Source: Georhizobium profundi
Lineage (GTDB): Bacteria; Pseudomonadota; Alphaproteobacteria; Rhizobiales; Rhizobiaceae
Assembly: GCF_003952725.1 (NCBI RefSeq)
Contig: NZ_CP032509.1
Coordinates: 1,760,001-1,824,000, forward strand
Length of the DNA stretch: 64,000 bases
Reading direction: 5' to 3'
In this document: positions 49,195 to 57,239 of the stretch, piece by piece
How positions within the stretch are numbered: position 1 is the first letter of the stretch
Layout: every line of letters begins with the position of its first letter
The notes under the pieces: model-generated
What the model saw: only the letters and a program-made list of their open reading frames with translations
Databases searched by the model: none
Told to the model about the DNA's origin: nothing
Made by a program: the position numbers and the translations under genes

Positions 49195-50079
49195 ATGACC
49201 CGCCCGACCATCACCCAAGACATGATTTCCGCTTACGACGAGTACACCCATCTCACGCTCGACCGCCGAGGGTTCATGGAGAAGCTGACCAAGCTTGCCG
49301 GCTCGGGAGCGGCGGCCGCTGCCATTGCGCCGATGCTGGCCGCAAGCAACGCGGCGGCGCAGCAGGTGCCGGAGGATGATAATCGCCTGGTTGCGGAAGA
49401 CATCACCTATCCGGGCGGCAACGGTGAGATGCAGGGCTATCTGGTGCGCATGCGCGATGCTGCGAACCCCATGCCGTCCGTCATCGTCATTCACGAAAAC
49501 CGTGGTCTTAATCCGCATATCCGCGATGTCGCACGGCGGCTCGCGCTGCAGGGCTTCCTCGTTCTCGCCCCCGATTTCCTTTCGCCGGATGGTGGAACGC
49601 CGGAAGATGAAGACCGCGCCCGGGAGATGATCGGGGCACTGGATGCTGCCGAAACCATCGCCAACGCCACAGCAACCGTCGCCTTCCTCGAAGCCCATGA
49701 AAACAGCAACGGAACGGTCGGCGCCGTGGGCTTTTGCTGGGGCGGTGGCATGGTCAATGATCTGGCCGCTGCTTCGGAAGATCTCGTCGCGGGCGTTGCC
49801 TATTACGGTCGGCAGGCCGCAGTTGATCAGGTGCCAAACATCCGCGCGGCACTCATGCTGCACTATGCAGGGCTCGATGATCGCGTCAATGCCGGCATCG
49901 AAGCCTATGAGGCTGCCCTCAAGGAACACGGCGTCGAATATCAGTTGTTCATGTATCAGGGCTCAAACCACGCCTTCAACAACGACACGTCGAGCGCGCG
50001 GTTCGACCCTGTCGCGGCGGCGGTCGCCTGGGAGCGGACGCTGGACTTTTTCAGAGAAAAGCTAGCCACACCTGCCTGA
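49195..50079 (+). CDS. dienelactone hydrolase family protein, Tat-exported
   Basis: The protein is 294 aa. The N-terminal Tat motif DRRGFMEKL lies at residues 23-31, within a leader whose hydrophobic stretch (AGSGAAAAAIAPMLAA) ends at AAA near 55. The alpha/beta-hydrolase core has Glu101 (HENRG), the nucleophile Cys181 (GFCWGG) and His in SNHAFNND, as in carboxymethylenebutenolidase. AGGAGG lies 6 nt before this ATG; the ATG at 49189 abuts it and is too close. The natural substrate is unknown. A terminator follows. Confidence 0.9.
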   Translation: MTRPTITQDMISAYDEYTHLTLDRRGFMEKLTKLAGSGAAAAAIAPMLAASNAAAQQVPEDDNRLVAEDITYPGGNGEMQGYLVRMRDAANPMPSVIVIHENRGLNPHIRDVARRLALQGFLVLAPDFLSPDGGTPEDEDRAREMIGALDAAETIANATATVAFLEAHENSNGTVGAVGFCWGGGMVNDLAAASEDLVAGVAYYGRQAAVDQVPNIRAALMLHYAGLDDRVNAGIEAYEAALKEHGVEYQLFMYQGSNHAFNNDTSSARFDPVAAAVAWERTLDFFREKLATPA

Positions 50080-50124
50080 CGATCCATCCAGCTGAGAGCC
50101 TGAATCCGGCAACTGGTCGAAGTG

Positions 50125-50165
50125 GCTGAACGGGAATCTGTTTCCGGTTCAGCTGTTTTGTTTTT
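50125..50165 (+). terminator. terminator after the dienelactone hydrolase gene
   Basis: GCTGAACGGGAA (50125-50136) pairs with TTTCCGGTTCAGC (50141-50153), with one mismatch. TGTTTTGTTTTT follows. The T tract lies inside the last codons of the convergent topoisomerase gene. Confidence 0.75.
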
Positions 50166-51198
50166 CCAGCCAGCGCATCAGCCGAAGCTCGGTGTCGTCC
50201 ATCCACTCCGATGCTGCCCCGCGCGATGGGCGGATGGCTTTCAGCTCATCCCTCAGCGAGCCCTCCTCGAATGTGTCGATCACTGCGGGATGAATATAAC
50301 AACGGCGGCAGACCGCGCGGGTGTTGCCAAGACGCGACGAGACTGCGTCGACAGCTGCGTTGATCTTGCGGAAGGCATCCGTCTTGGAGGTGGGGGCTTC
50401 CAGCTCCGACAATGCAATGGCGGCCAGCCGCGTGCCGGACCACGTCCGGAAAAGCTTCGAGCTTAGCTCCGAGCCGGTGATCTCCCGCAGATAGGCGTTG
50501 ATGTCATCCGACTTGACCGTAGAGCGTCCACCATCGCCCGTCTCATACTGAAAGAGCTGATGGCCGGGCAGTTCGTGGATGGTTCGGATGATCTTGGCGA
50601 TCCGCCGGTCGGTATGGGTCAGGTTCCATTCTTTACCGGACTTGCCCTTGAAGCGGAACCGCATGACAGAGCCAGAAATATCGAGATGACGCTTCTTCAG
50701 CGTCGTCAGGCCGAAGCTCTTGTTCTGCTTTGCGTAAATCTCGTTGCCGACACGGATCAGAAGATTGTCCAGCATCCAGACCACCGATGCCGTGACCTTC
50801 TCGTAAGACAGTGATCGGCGGCGCAGATCGGCATCCACCTGCTCGCGGATCGTGGGCAGCAGCTGGGCGAAGGAGGCGAGTTCGCCGTACTTCGTCGCGT
50901 CGCGGGATTCATGCCATTTCGGGTGATATCGATACTGCTTGCGCCCGCGCTGGTCGCGCCCCGTTGCCTGGAGATGGCCAAGCGGTTCGACCGTGATCCA
51001 GACATCCTGGTAAGCCGGCGGAATAGCGAGCGACCGGATGCGATCGATGTGATCGCCGGCGCCGAGCTTGTCGCCCTCCGGCGTCACATAATAGAAGCCA
51101 CGCCCGGCCTTGCGGCGGCGGAAGCCGGGTGTTTCGTCGCTCACATAGATGAGACGCGCTGCCTTGGCATGCTCTTCGGCTGAAATACGCTCTATCAT
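50149..51198 (-). CDS. DNA topoisomerase IB (poxvirus-like)
   Basis: The protein is 349 aa. An N-terminal domain with GFYYVTPEGDKLGAGDHIDR and IPPAYQDVWI is followed by the catalytic core with RVGNEIYAKQNKSFGLTTL, FKGKSGKEW, FRTWSGTRLA and the nucleophile Tyr301 in CRRCYIHPAVID. It relaxes supercoils through a 3'-phosphotyrosine link. It is an accessory enzyme, common in rhizobia. It is coupled to mgtC by a 4-nt overlap and lies beside DUF3008, ku and ligD in what looks like a stress and DNA-repair island. Confidence 0.93.
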   Translation of the reverse strand: MIERISAEEHAKAARLIYVSDETPGFRRRKAGRGFYYVTPEGDKLGAGDHIDRIRSLAIPPAYQDVWITVEPLGHLQATGRDQRGRKQYRYHPKWHESRDATKYGELASFAQLLPTIREQVDADLRRRSLSYEKVTASVVWMLDNLLIRVGNEIYAKQNKSFGLTTLKKRHLDISGSVMRFRFKGKSGKEWNLTHTDRRIAKIIRTIHELPGHQLFQYETGDGGRSTVKSDDINAYLREITGSELSSKLFRTWSGTRLAAIALSELEAPTSKTDAFRKINAAVDAVSSRLGNTRAVCRRCYIHPAVIDTFEEGSLRDELKAIRPSRGAASEWMDDTELRLMRWLEKQNS

Positions 51199-51680
51199 TT
51201 CGGTGCTTTCAATTCGACGAAACCTTCGAACCGGCGAAGAAGTGCAAGCACGACAACGCCGAGGAACGTGGCCGGTAGAGCGATCATCCAGTAGCCAAAG
51301 CCGATGGAGAGGCCGATCGCGGCGGCGAGCCAGATGCCGGCACCCGTCGTGAGACCTTTGACCTCGCCCTTGGCGAAGACGATGAAACCGGCTGCAAGGA
51401 ACGCGACGCCCGCAGTGACCGCTTCGATGACGCGCAACGGATCGATTTGAACGTCATTGTCGCCCAGATTGTCGGAGTGGATGACTTCGGTTGCGAGAAT
51501 GGCGAAGGCGCTGGCAGCGACAGCCACCAGCGCGTGGGTTCGCAGTCCTGCCGGTCGTGACCGCAATTCCCGTTCGAAACCGATCACGGCGCCGAAGAGA
51601 AGCGCTCCGACGAACCGTGCCCAGATGACGGGCGCCGGGAGGAAGGTCGAGTGGGTCATGTCGGCGATGATGCTTTCCAT
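51195..51680 (-). CDS. MgtC/SapB family membrane protein
   Basis: The protein is 161 aa with four or five membrane segments. FVGALLFGAVIGFERELRSR and PAGLRTHALVAVAASAFAIL are the MgtC signature, followed by DPLRVIEAVTAGVAFLAAGF. Such proteins are tied to magnesium limitation and membrane potential; this short form lacks the C-terminal ACT-like domain. An internal ATG at 51659 is an alternative start, and would be the only usable one if the weak stress promoter at 51690-51715 is real. Confidence 0.88.
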   Translation of the reverse strand: MESIIADMTHSTFLPAPVIWARFVGALLFGAVIGFERELRSRPAGLRTHALVAVAASAFAILATEVIHSDNLGDNDVQIDPLRVIEAVTAGVAFLAAGFIVFAKGEVKGLTTGAGIWLAAAIGLSIGFGYWMIALPATFLGVVVLALLRRFEGFVELKAPK

Positions 51681-51689
51681 TCGCCGCTG

Positions 51690-51715
51690 AAATTCAGCAC
51701 CGCATCTATTGTTCC
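51690..51715 (-). promoter_or_regulatory. degenerate EcfG-type promoter facing mgtC-topIB
   Basis: On the minus strand GGAAC (51715-51711), 17 bp and ATTT (51693-51690) fit the looser GGAAC-N18/19-TT form known for RpoE2. The transcription start would lie almost on the annotated mgtC ATG, which makes it doubtful unless the internal start is used. Confidence 0.3.
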
Positions 51716-51726
51716 ATCAGCGCCCG

Positions 51727-51751
51727 GGAACATTCACGCGCGTGCGGATTT
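51727..51751 (+). promoter_or_regulatory. EcfG-type promoter (GGAAC-N16-ATTT) for the DUF3008 gene
   Basis: GGAAC (51727-51731), 16 bp and ATTT (51748-51751) fit GGAAC-N18-TT. The implied leader of about 28 nt matches the perfect stress promoters in this window, which supports use despite the weak minus-10. Confidence 0.5.
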
Positions 51752-51785
51752 TCAGGAGATTGCAACTGCTTCCCGGAGATCGACG

Positions 51786-51971
51786 ATGCCTGCACAATCG
51801 AAAGCCCAGCAGAAGGCCGCCGGCGCGGCGCTCTCTGCCAAGCGCGGCGACACCAAGAAATCCGATCTGAAAGGGGCTTCGAAAGACATGGTAAAGTCCA
51901 TGACCGAGAAGCAACTGGAAGAGCTGGCAGAGACCAAGCGCGGGAAGCTGCCGAACAAGAAGAAGTCGTGA
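51786..51971 (+). CDS. small basic DUF3008-type protein, 61 aa
   Basis: The sequence MPAQSKAQQKAAGAALSAKR, then KDMVKSMTEKQLEELAETKR and KLPNKKKS, matches the short DUF3008 family. It is lysine-rich and hydrophilic. GGAG lies about 9 nt before the ATG. It lies between mgtC and ku, with stress-type promoter elements on both sides. Its function is unknown; DNA or protein protection under stress is a guess from context. Confidence 0.87.
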   Translation: MPAQSKAQQKAAGAALSAKRGDTKKSDLKGASKDMVKSMTEKQLEELAETKRGKLPNKKKS

Positions 51972-51994
51972 TCGCCAGCTCTTTTGCGACCGGG

Positions 51995-52019
51995 GGAACG
52001 TGCACGTCACATTAGCGTT
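51995..52019 (+). promoter_or_regulatory. EcfG (general stress sigma) promoter of ku-ligD, GGAAC-N16-CGTT
   Basis: GGAAC (51995-51999) and CGTT (52016-52019) are exactly 16 bp apart, a perfect EcfG/RpoE2 match. The implied leader is about 28 nt to the ku ATG at 52054, with AAGGGG as ribosome site. Confidence 0.85.
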
Positions 52020-52053
52020 TTGTTGAAAACTGTCTCGCGTCAAGGGGAATGCC

Positions 52054-52956
52054 ATGGCTGCACGTGCAATGTGGAAAGGCCAGCTGCGCCTTTCACTCGT
52101 CTCCATCCCGGTTGAATTGTACAGCGCCACCAAGACGGGCGCCCGCATCAGTTTCCGCCAGATCCATGAACCGACAGGCAAGCCGATTCGCTACGAAAAG
52201 GTCGTCGACGGGCACGGCCCGGTCGATGCCGACGAGATCGTCAAAGGCTTCGAGTACGACAAGGGCAACTATGTGCTGCTCGATCCAGACGAGATAGAAG
52301 CGGTGAAGCTCGAGACGCGAAAGACGCTCGAACTGGTCCAGTTCGTCGGATCCTGCGAGATTTCGCCGCTCTACTACGACAAGCCATACTACGTCGTGCC
52401 GACCGATGAACTTGCCGAGGACGCCTACCGCGTCGTCCGCGATGCGCTCCGCAAATCCGAAAAGGTGGGCCTCGGCCAGCTTGCCATGCGCGGCCACGAA
52501 TATCTGTGTGCGATCCGGCCGTGTGGCGATGGTCTGCTGCTGGAGACGCTGCATTATGCTGACGAGATCCGAAAGGCAGATCCGCTGTTCTCTGAAATCA
52601 GCGGGGCGGGCGCAGACGAGGAACTCCTCGAAGTGGCGACTGCGCTGATCGACCGGAAGACCGCGAAGTTCGATCCGAAAGTCTTTAAGGACCACTATGC
52701 CGACGCCTTGCGCGATCTCATCGATTCCAAGACGAAGAGCAAGACGTCGAAGCGCATCGACACGGGCGACGACGACAAGCCGGCGAAGGGCGGCGACAAT
52801 GTCGTCGACCTGATGTCGGCTCTGAAGAAGAGCCTGGAAACGTCCGACGGCAAGAAGAAGGCCGCGGCCGCGAAACCAAGCGCCTCTCGTTCCACCAAGA
52901 CCGAGACGAAAGCTGCGGCGAAACCCAAGGCCGCTCCACGCAAGAAATCGGCTTGA
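52054..52956 (+). CDS. ku: Ku protein, non-homologous end joining
   Basis: The protein is 300 aa. It starts MAARAMWKGQLRLSLVSIPV, the typical bacterial Ku N-terminus, followed by the Ku core (ISFRQIHEPTGKPIRYEK, KGFEYDKGNYVLLDPDE). After about residue 255 there is a Lys/Ala-rich tail of the kind that modulates DNA sliding and LigD recruitment. It binds double-strand ends as a homodimer. ligD follows after 12 nt, forming a two-gene NHEJ operon under a stress promoter. Confidence 0.96.
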   Translation: MAARAMWKGQLRLSLVSIPVELYSATKTGARISFRQIHEPTGKPIRYEKVVDGHGPVDADEIVKGFEYDKGNYVLLDPDEIEAVKLETRKTLELVQFVGSCEISPLYYDKPYYVVPTDELAEDAYRVVRDALRKSEKVGLGQLAMRGHEYLCAIRPCGDGLLLETLHYADEIRKADPLFSEISGAGADEELLEVATALIDRKTAKFDPKVFKDHYADALRDLIDSKTKSKTSKRIDTGDDDKPAKGGDNVVDLMSALKKSLETSDGKKKAAAAKPSASRSTKTETKAAAKPKAAPRKKSA

Positions 52957-52968
52957 GGGCCCTGATCG

Positions 52969-55557
52969 ATGGCGTCCGCTGATCCGCTTTCAACCTACAA
53001 CGCCAAGCGGGATTTCACCCGCACACGCGAGCCCAAGGGCAAGAAGGCGCGCACGCGGAAGGACAAGCTCCGATTTCTCGTGCAGAAGCACGACGCGACG
53101 CGTCTGCACTACGATCTGCGCCTCGAATGGGGAGGGGTGCTGAAAAGCTGGGCTGTCACCCGCGGCCCGAGCGTCGATCCCGGAGACAAGCGGCTCGCCG
53201 TCATGACCGAGGATCATCCGATGTCCTATGGCGATTTCGAGGGCGTGATCCCCAAGAAGGAATATGGCGGCGGCACCGTGATGCTCTGGGACCAGGGCAC
53301 GTGGGAGCCGCTGCACGACCCGGAAGAGGGCCTCAAGGAAGGCAAGCTGCACTTCAACCTGCACGGCGAGAGGATGACGGGCGGCTGGGCTCTCGTCCGG
53401 ATAAAGCCGCGCAAGGGCGAGAAGCGCGACAACTGGCTTCTGATCAAGGAGCGGGACGCCGTGGCTGAAAGCTTCGAAGGCGAAACGGGCGACATCATCA
53501 CCACCGCCAACATGACCAGCATCACGTCCGGCCGGTCGATGGAGGAGATCGCCGCTTCGGCCGACGCCGTATGGTCGTCCAGCGCGAAACCGGCAGCCAA
53601 GACCGCCAAGACGGAAGCAGCGCAGGCGAAGCGCGCCAAGCGATCATCAACCATCGCGATGCCGGACTTCGAGCCTCCGATGCTGGCGACGCTCGTCGAC
53701 GCCGCGCCCGAGGGGGACGACTGGCTGCACGAGGTGAAGTTCGACGGCTATCGCCTGATGGCGGCGATCGGCGGGAAAGGCGTTGCCCTCTACACCCGCA
53801 CCGGTCTGGACTGGACGGACAAGTTTCCGGACGTCGCCAAGGCGCTCGAAGGGCTGAACTGCAAGAGCGCGCTGATCGACGGCGAGGTAATGGCAAGCGA
53901 CATCAAGGATGGTGGCTCCGCATTCTCCGCACTGCAGAAGGCGATCAAGGGCGGCGCAGCCAAACGCTTCTTCGCATTCGACCTGTTGGCGCTGAATGGC
54001 AAGGATCTGAAGAAGAATCCGCTGATCGAGCGAAAGGAAGCGCTTTCGCAGCTGATCTCCGACAGTACGGCCACAGCCGTGGTGCAGTACAGCGAGCATG
54101 TGCGCGGACATGGTCCGAGCGTTTTCCGCTCCATCTGCAAGGCTGGTCAGGAAGGCATCATCGCGAAGAAGGCGGATGCGCCTTATCGCGGCCGGCGCGG
54201 ACGCGAATGGCTCAAGGTGAAATGCACCAAGCGGCAGGAATTCGTCATCGGCGGCTACTCGAAATCCGACAAGCGCGGCAGGGCTTTCGCCTCGCTTCTT
54301 CTTGGAACGCGGGAAGGCGAAAAGCTCGTTTATCGCGGCCGTGTCGGCACCGGGTTCACGGGCGAGACGCTCGAGGAACTCGGCGCGCTATTAAAGGAGC
54401 GCACCCGCAAATCGATGCCCTTCGAAAGTGTCGACGCACAGTTCCGTCGTGACGCCGTCTGGGTAAAGCCCGACCTCGTGGCCGAGGTGGACTATGCGGA
54501 GCTGACCGATGACGGGCACATCCGCCATGGCTCATTTCTTGGCTTGCGCGAAGACAAGGCGGCGGACGACATCACGCTCGAAAGTGCATCTTCAGACAAG
54601 GGGACGGATATGAGCGCGGACGACGAGCCCATCACGCCCAAACAAAATGCGCGCGCCAAGAGCGCGGCTTCGGAAGAAGTGCTCGGCATCAAGATCAGCA
54701 GTCCCTACCGCGTCGTCTTTCCAAAGCAGGGCGTCACCAAGATCGACCTCGCCCGTTACTTTGCGGTGGCTGCAGACCGGATGTTGCCTTTCGTTGCCGG
54801 TCATCCCGTGTCGCTTGTGCGCTGCCCGCAGGGACGGACCAAGCAGTGCTTCTTCCAAAAGCATGCCAGCGACGGGTTCCCCGCCGAGATCAAGCGAGTG
54901 CCGATCAAGGAGAATTCCGGCGATACCGAGGATTACATGGTCCTCGACAGCGCCGAGGCCCTCGTCGCCGCAGTCCAGATGGGAACGCTCGAGTTCCATA
55001 TCTGGGGCTCGAACATGACCGACCTCGAAAAGCCGGTTCGCATGGTTTTCGATCTCGATCCCGACGAGCGGCTGACTTTCGACGATGTGCGCGAGGCTGC
55101 ATTTGCCATGCGCGACCGGCTCGCGGAGTTGAAGTTGCAGAGCGTACCGATGGTAACCGGCGGCAAGGGCGTGCACGTGATCGTACCGCTGCAAAGGCGC
55201 GCAACCTGGACTGAGGTGAAAGCCTTTTCGAAGAGCTTTGCAACGGCGTTTGCCGAGGAGGAACCCGATCGGTTCGTCGCGACCATGTCCAAGGCGAAGC
55301 GCAAGGGTCGCATCTTCATCGACTGGCTGCGAAACGAGCGGGGGTCAACGGCGATTGCACCCTATTCGACACGTTCGCGCGAGGGTGCACCGGTGGCGAC
55401 GCCGGTTTCCTGGGAAGAGTTGGCGGGTCTGGAGGAGGCCAACTCGTTCCGGCTGCACGACATGCCCGAGCGTCTGGAAGCGCCAGACCCCTGGGCGGAC
55501 GCGACAGGCTGGCGCCAGTCTTTGACAAGGGCCATGCTCAAGGCATTCTCGGGCTGA
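52969..55557 (+). CDS. ligD: multifunctional DNA ligase D (phosphoesterase-ligase-polymerase)
   Basis: The protein is 862 aa. The domain order is: 3'-phosphoesterase at about 1-170 (FLVQKHDATRLHYDLRLEWG), ATP-dependent ligase at about 225-550 with nucleotidyl lysine K257 in EVKFDGYR, and a primase-like polymerase at about 570-862 (FDLDPDERLTFDDVREAAF supplies the metal-binding Asp pair, and FIDWLRNERGSTAIAPYS follows). It processes, fills and seals ends held by Ku. A Lys/Ala linker lies before the ligase. It is cotranscribed with ku. Confidence 0.96.
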   Translation: MASADPLSTYNAKRDFTRTREPKGKKARTRKDKLRFLVQKHDATRLHYDLRLEWGGVLKSWAVTRGPSVDPGDKRLAVMTEDHPMSYGDFEGVIPKKEYGGGTVMLWDQGTWEPLHDPEEGLKEGKLHFNLHGERMTGGWALVRIKPRKGEKRDNWLLIKERDAVAESFEGETGDIITTANMTSITSGRSMEEIAASADAVWSSSAKPAAKTAKTEAAQAKRAKRSSTIAMPDFEPPMLATLVDAAPEGDDWLHEVKFDGYRLMAAIGGKGVALYTRTGLDWTDKFPDVAKALEGLNCKSALIDGEVMASDIKDGGSAFSALQKAIKGGAAKRFFAFDLLALNGKDLKKNPLIERKEALSQLISDSTATAVVQYSEHVRGHGPSVFRSICKAGQEGIIAKKADAPYRGRRGREWLKVKCTKRQEFVIGGYSKSDKRGRAFASLLLGTREGEKLVYRGRVGTGFTGETLEELGALLKERTRKSMPFESVDAQFRRDAVWVKPDLVAEVDYAELTDDGHIRHGSFLGLREDKAADDITLESASSDKGTDMSADDEPITPKQNARAKSAASEEVLGIKISSPYRVVFPKQGVTKIDLARYFAVAADRMLPFVAGHPVSLVRCPQGRTKQCFFQKHASDGFPAEIKRVPIKENSGDTEDYMVLDSAEALVAAVQMGTLEFHIWGSNMTDLEKPVRMVFDLDPDERLTFDDVREAAFAMRDRLAELKLQSVPMVTGGKGVHVIVPLQRRATWTEVKAFSKSFATAFAEEEPDRFVATMSKAKRKGRIFIDWLRNERGSTAIAPYSTRSREGAPVATPVSWEELAGLEEANSFRLHDMPERLEAPDPWADATGWRQSLTRAMLKAFSG

Positions 55558-55887
55558 ACGCAGCTGGTGTGTCGTTTGGACAACGCCGATCGACGCACTC
55601 ACGGAAAAGTTATGGCAATTGAACGGGCCGCCAAATCACCTCTGAGGCCAGAAAATGGCCGATACATTGCCAACTCGGCGCAAAATCAACCATGATCGCG
55701 CCTGAACCGGCGCATTGGTGTCGACGTATTCTCGTCATCGTCTTGGTTACGCGATAGTGCGGCTATCTTTCTTCAGAGTGCGTTCAGGTTCGCCGTCCTA
55801 TCGCACATCTGTAGAATTTCATTTGCGTGTTAAGTTTGCAGTGCAGCAAGCGAACAACCTTCCGTTTTTGCGGTTTGAGGATCATCA
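55558..55887. other. 330-bp gap between ligD and the RND pump genes
   Basis: No gene is supported. GATAG-N5-CTATC (55753-55767) is a short inverted repeat that could be an operator, and GCGCC-N6-GGCGC (55698-55713) is a weak hairpin. No clear terminator for ligD or promoter for the pump was recognised. GAGG lies about 9 nt before the pump's first ATG. Confidence 0.4.
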
Positions 55888-57153
55888 ATGTCAGCATTCA
55901 AGCAGGGGGCTGTGGCCCTCATCATCGTGGCGGGTGCCGGTTTCGCTTGGCTGAAGCTAGATCCGAGTGCGGTGACGAGGCTTGAGCAGGTCGGGTTGGC
56001 GCATCCCGCTTTAACCGCGCTTGCAGCGACCGGCGCTGAGGAATCGGCACCTGCCGCGGGCCCTGGTGGGGCTCCCGGCGCCGGTGGTCGCGGCGGCATG
56101 GGTTCGCAGGCGCGGCTTGTCATGACCGAACCCGCGGGTCGGGCACAGGTCAACGACCGATTGTCGGCGATCGGCAATGGCGAGGCTGTGCGCACGGTCA
56201 ACGTCACGCCCTATGTGACGGGTAACCTCGAAGAAGTCCTCGTTCAGTCGGGACAATCGGTCGAAGAAGGCGACGTCATCGCACAGCTTGCCTCCGACGA
56301 GCAGGCCATCGCCGTCGAACGGGCGCGCCTTGACCTGGAAGATGCCGAAACCACGCTGCAGCGGCGCCGGACGCTGCGCGAATCCTCCGCGTCGTCCGTC
56401 GCCAATGTCGAGATCACGCAGGCCGAGCTCGCAGTGCAGACCGCACGTCTCCAGCTGCGCGAAGCCGAGCTCAATCTCTCGCGCCGCTCGATCACCGCAC
56501 CGATCGGCGGCGTCATCGGCATCGTCTCGGTCAATCCCGGCGACTACGTCACGACCACCACGGAGATCGTGCGCATCGACGACCGCTCGGAATTGCTGGT
56601 CGATTTTTGGGTGCCCGAACGTTTCGCCAACATGATCGACGTCGGCTTGCCTGTCAGAGCACACGCGATTTCGAGCCCCGATCAGGTGCATGAAGGCGAG
56701 ATCAGCGCAGTGGACAACCGCGTCGATCTTCAGAGTCGCACGCTTTGGGTTCGGGCGTCGATTCCGAACGAGAACGACCGCCTCCGCGCCGGCATGTCGT
56801 TTTCGGTCGAGCTGACCTTCGATGGTGACGACTTCCCGACTGTCGATCCGCTCGCACTGCAGTGGAGCGCGGAAGGCTCATTCGTCTGGCGGGTGGTGGA
56901 TGGTCGCAGCGAGCGCGTGCCTGTCCGCATCGTCCAGCGCAATTCGGATTCGATCCTGGTCGAGGCCGAGCTGGAGGAAGGCGACAACGTGGTCGTCGAA
57001 GGCCTGATGCAGCTGCGCGATGGCGCTGAAGTTGTCACCGTTACGGATGATGCCGGTGAAGAAGCCGGCGATGCGGTCGCGGTCGGCCTCGATGGTCTTC
57101 CGGTCGCACGGAATAATCCGGTCACGCCTCCGGCCGCACCTTCGGGCTCTTGA
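55888..57153 (+). CDS. RND efflux membrane fusion (periplasmic adaptor) protein
   Basis: The protein is 421 aa. An N-terminal membrane anchor without a lipobox (about 5-22) and a Gly/Ala linker precede the adaptor: lipoyl half-motifs (VTGNLEEVLVQSGQSVEEGD and SITAPIGGVIGIVSVNPGDY) flank an alpha-hairpin, then a beta-barrel (RLRAGMSFSVELTF) and a membrane-proximal domain. It connects the RND pump to an outer-membrane channel, which is not encoded here. The pump gene follows after 86 bp. No regulator gene is adjacent. Confidence 0.92.
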   Translation: MSAFKQGAVALIIVAGAGFAWLKLDPSAVTRLEQVGLAHPALTALAATGAEESAPAAGPGGAPGAGGRGGMGSQARLVMTEPAGRAQVNDRLSAIGNGEAVRTVNVTPYVTGNLEEVLVQSGQSVEEGDVIAQLASDEQAIAVERARLDLEDAETTLQRRRTLRESSASSVANVEITQAELAVQTARLQLREAELNLSRRSITAPIGGVIGIVSVNPGDYVTTTTEIVRIDDRSELLVDFWVPERFANMIDVGLPVRAHAISSPDQVHEGEISAVDNRVDLQSRTLWVRASIPNENDRLRAGMSFSVELTFDGDDFPTVDPLALQWSAEGSFVWRVVDGRSERVPVRIVQRNSDSILVEAELEEGDNVVVEGLMQLRDGAEVVTVTDDAGEEAGDAVAVGLDGLPVARNNPVTPPAAPSGS

Positions 57154-57239
57154 GAGCCCCAATTTTTCGCCGCTTCGATCCTGGACCAGTCTAGGTTTCG
57201 ATATCAGCCCCGAGACATCGTTCCGAGAAAGCGCATTTG

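Noticed and set aside
55715..55954. 79-codon frame in the gap before the RND adaptor
   Set aside because: It has no ribosome site or domain and runs into the adaptor gene in a different frame.
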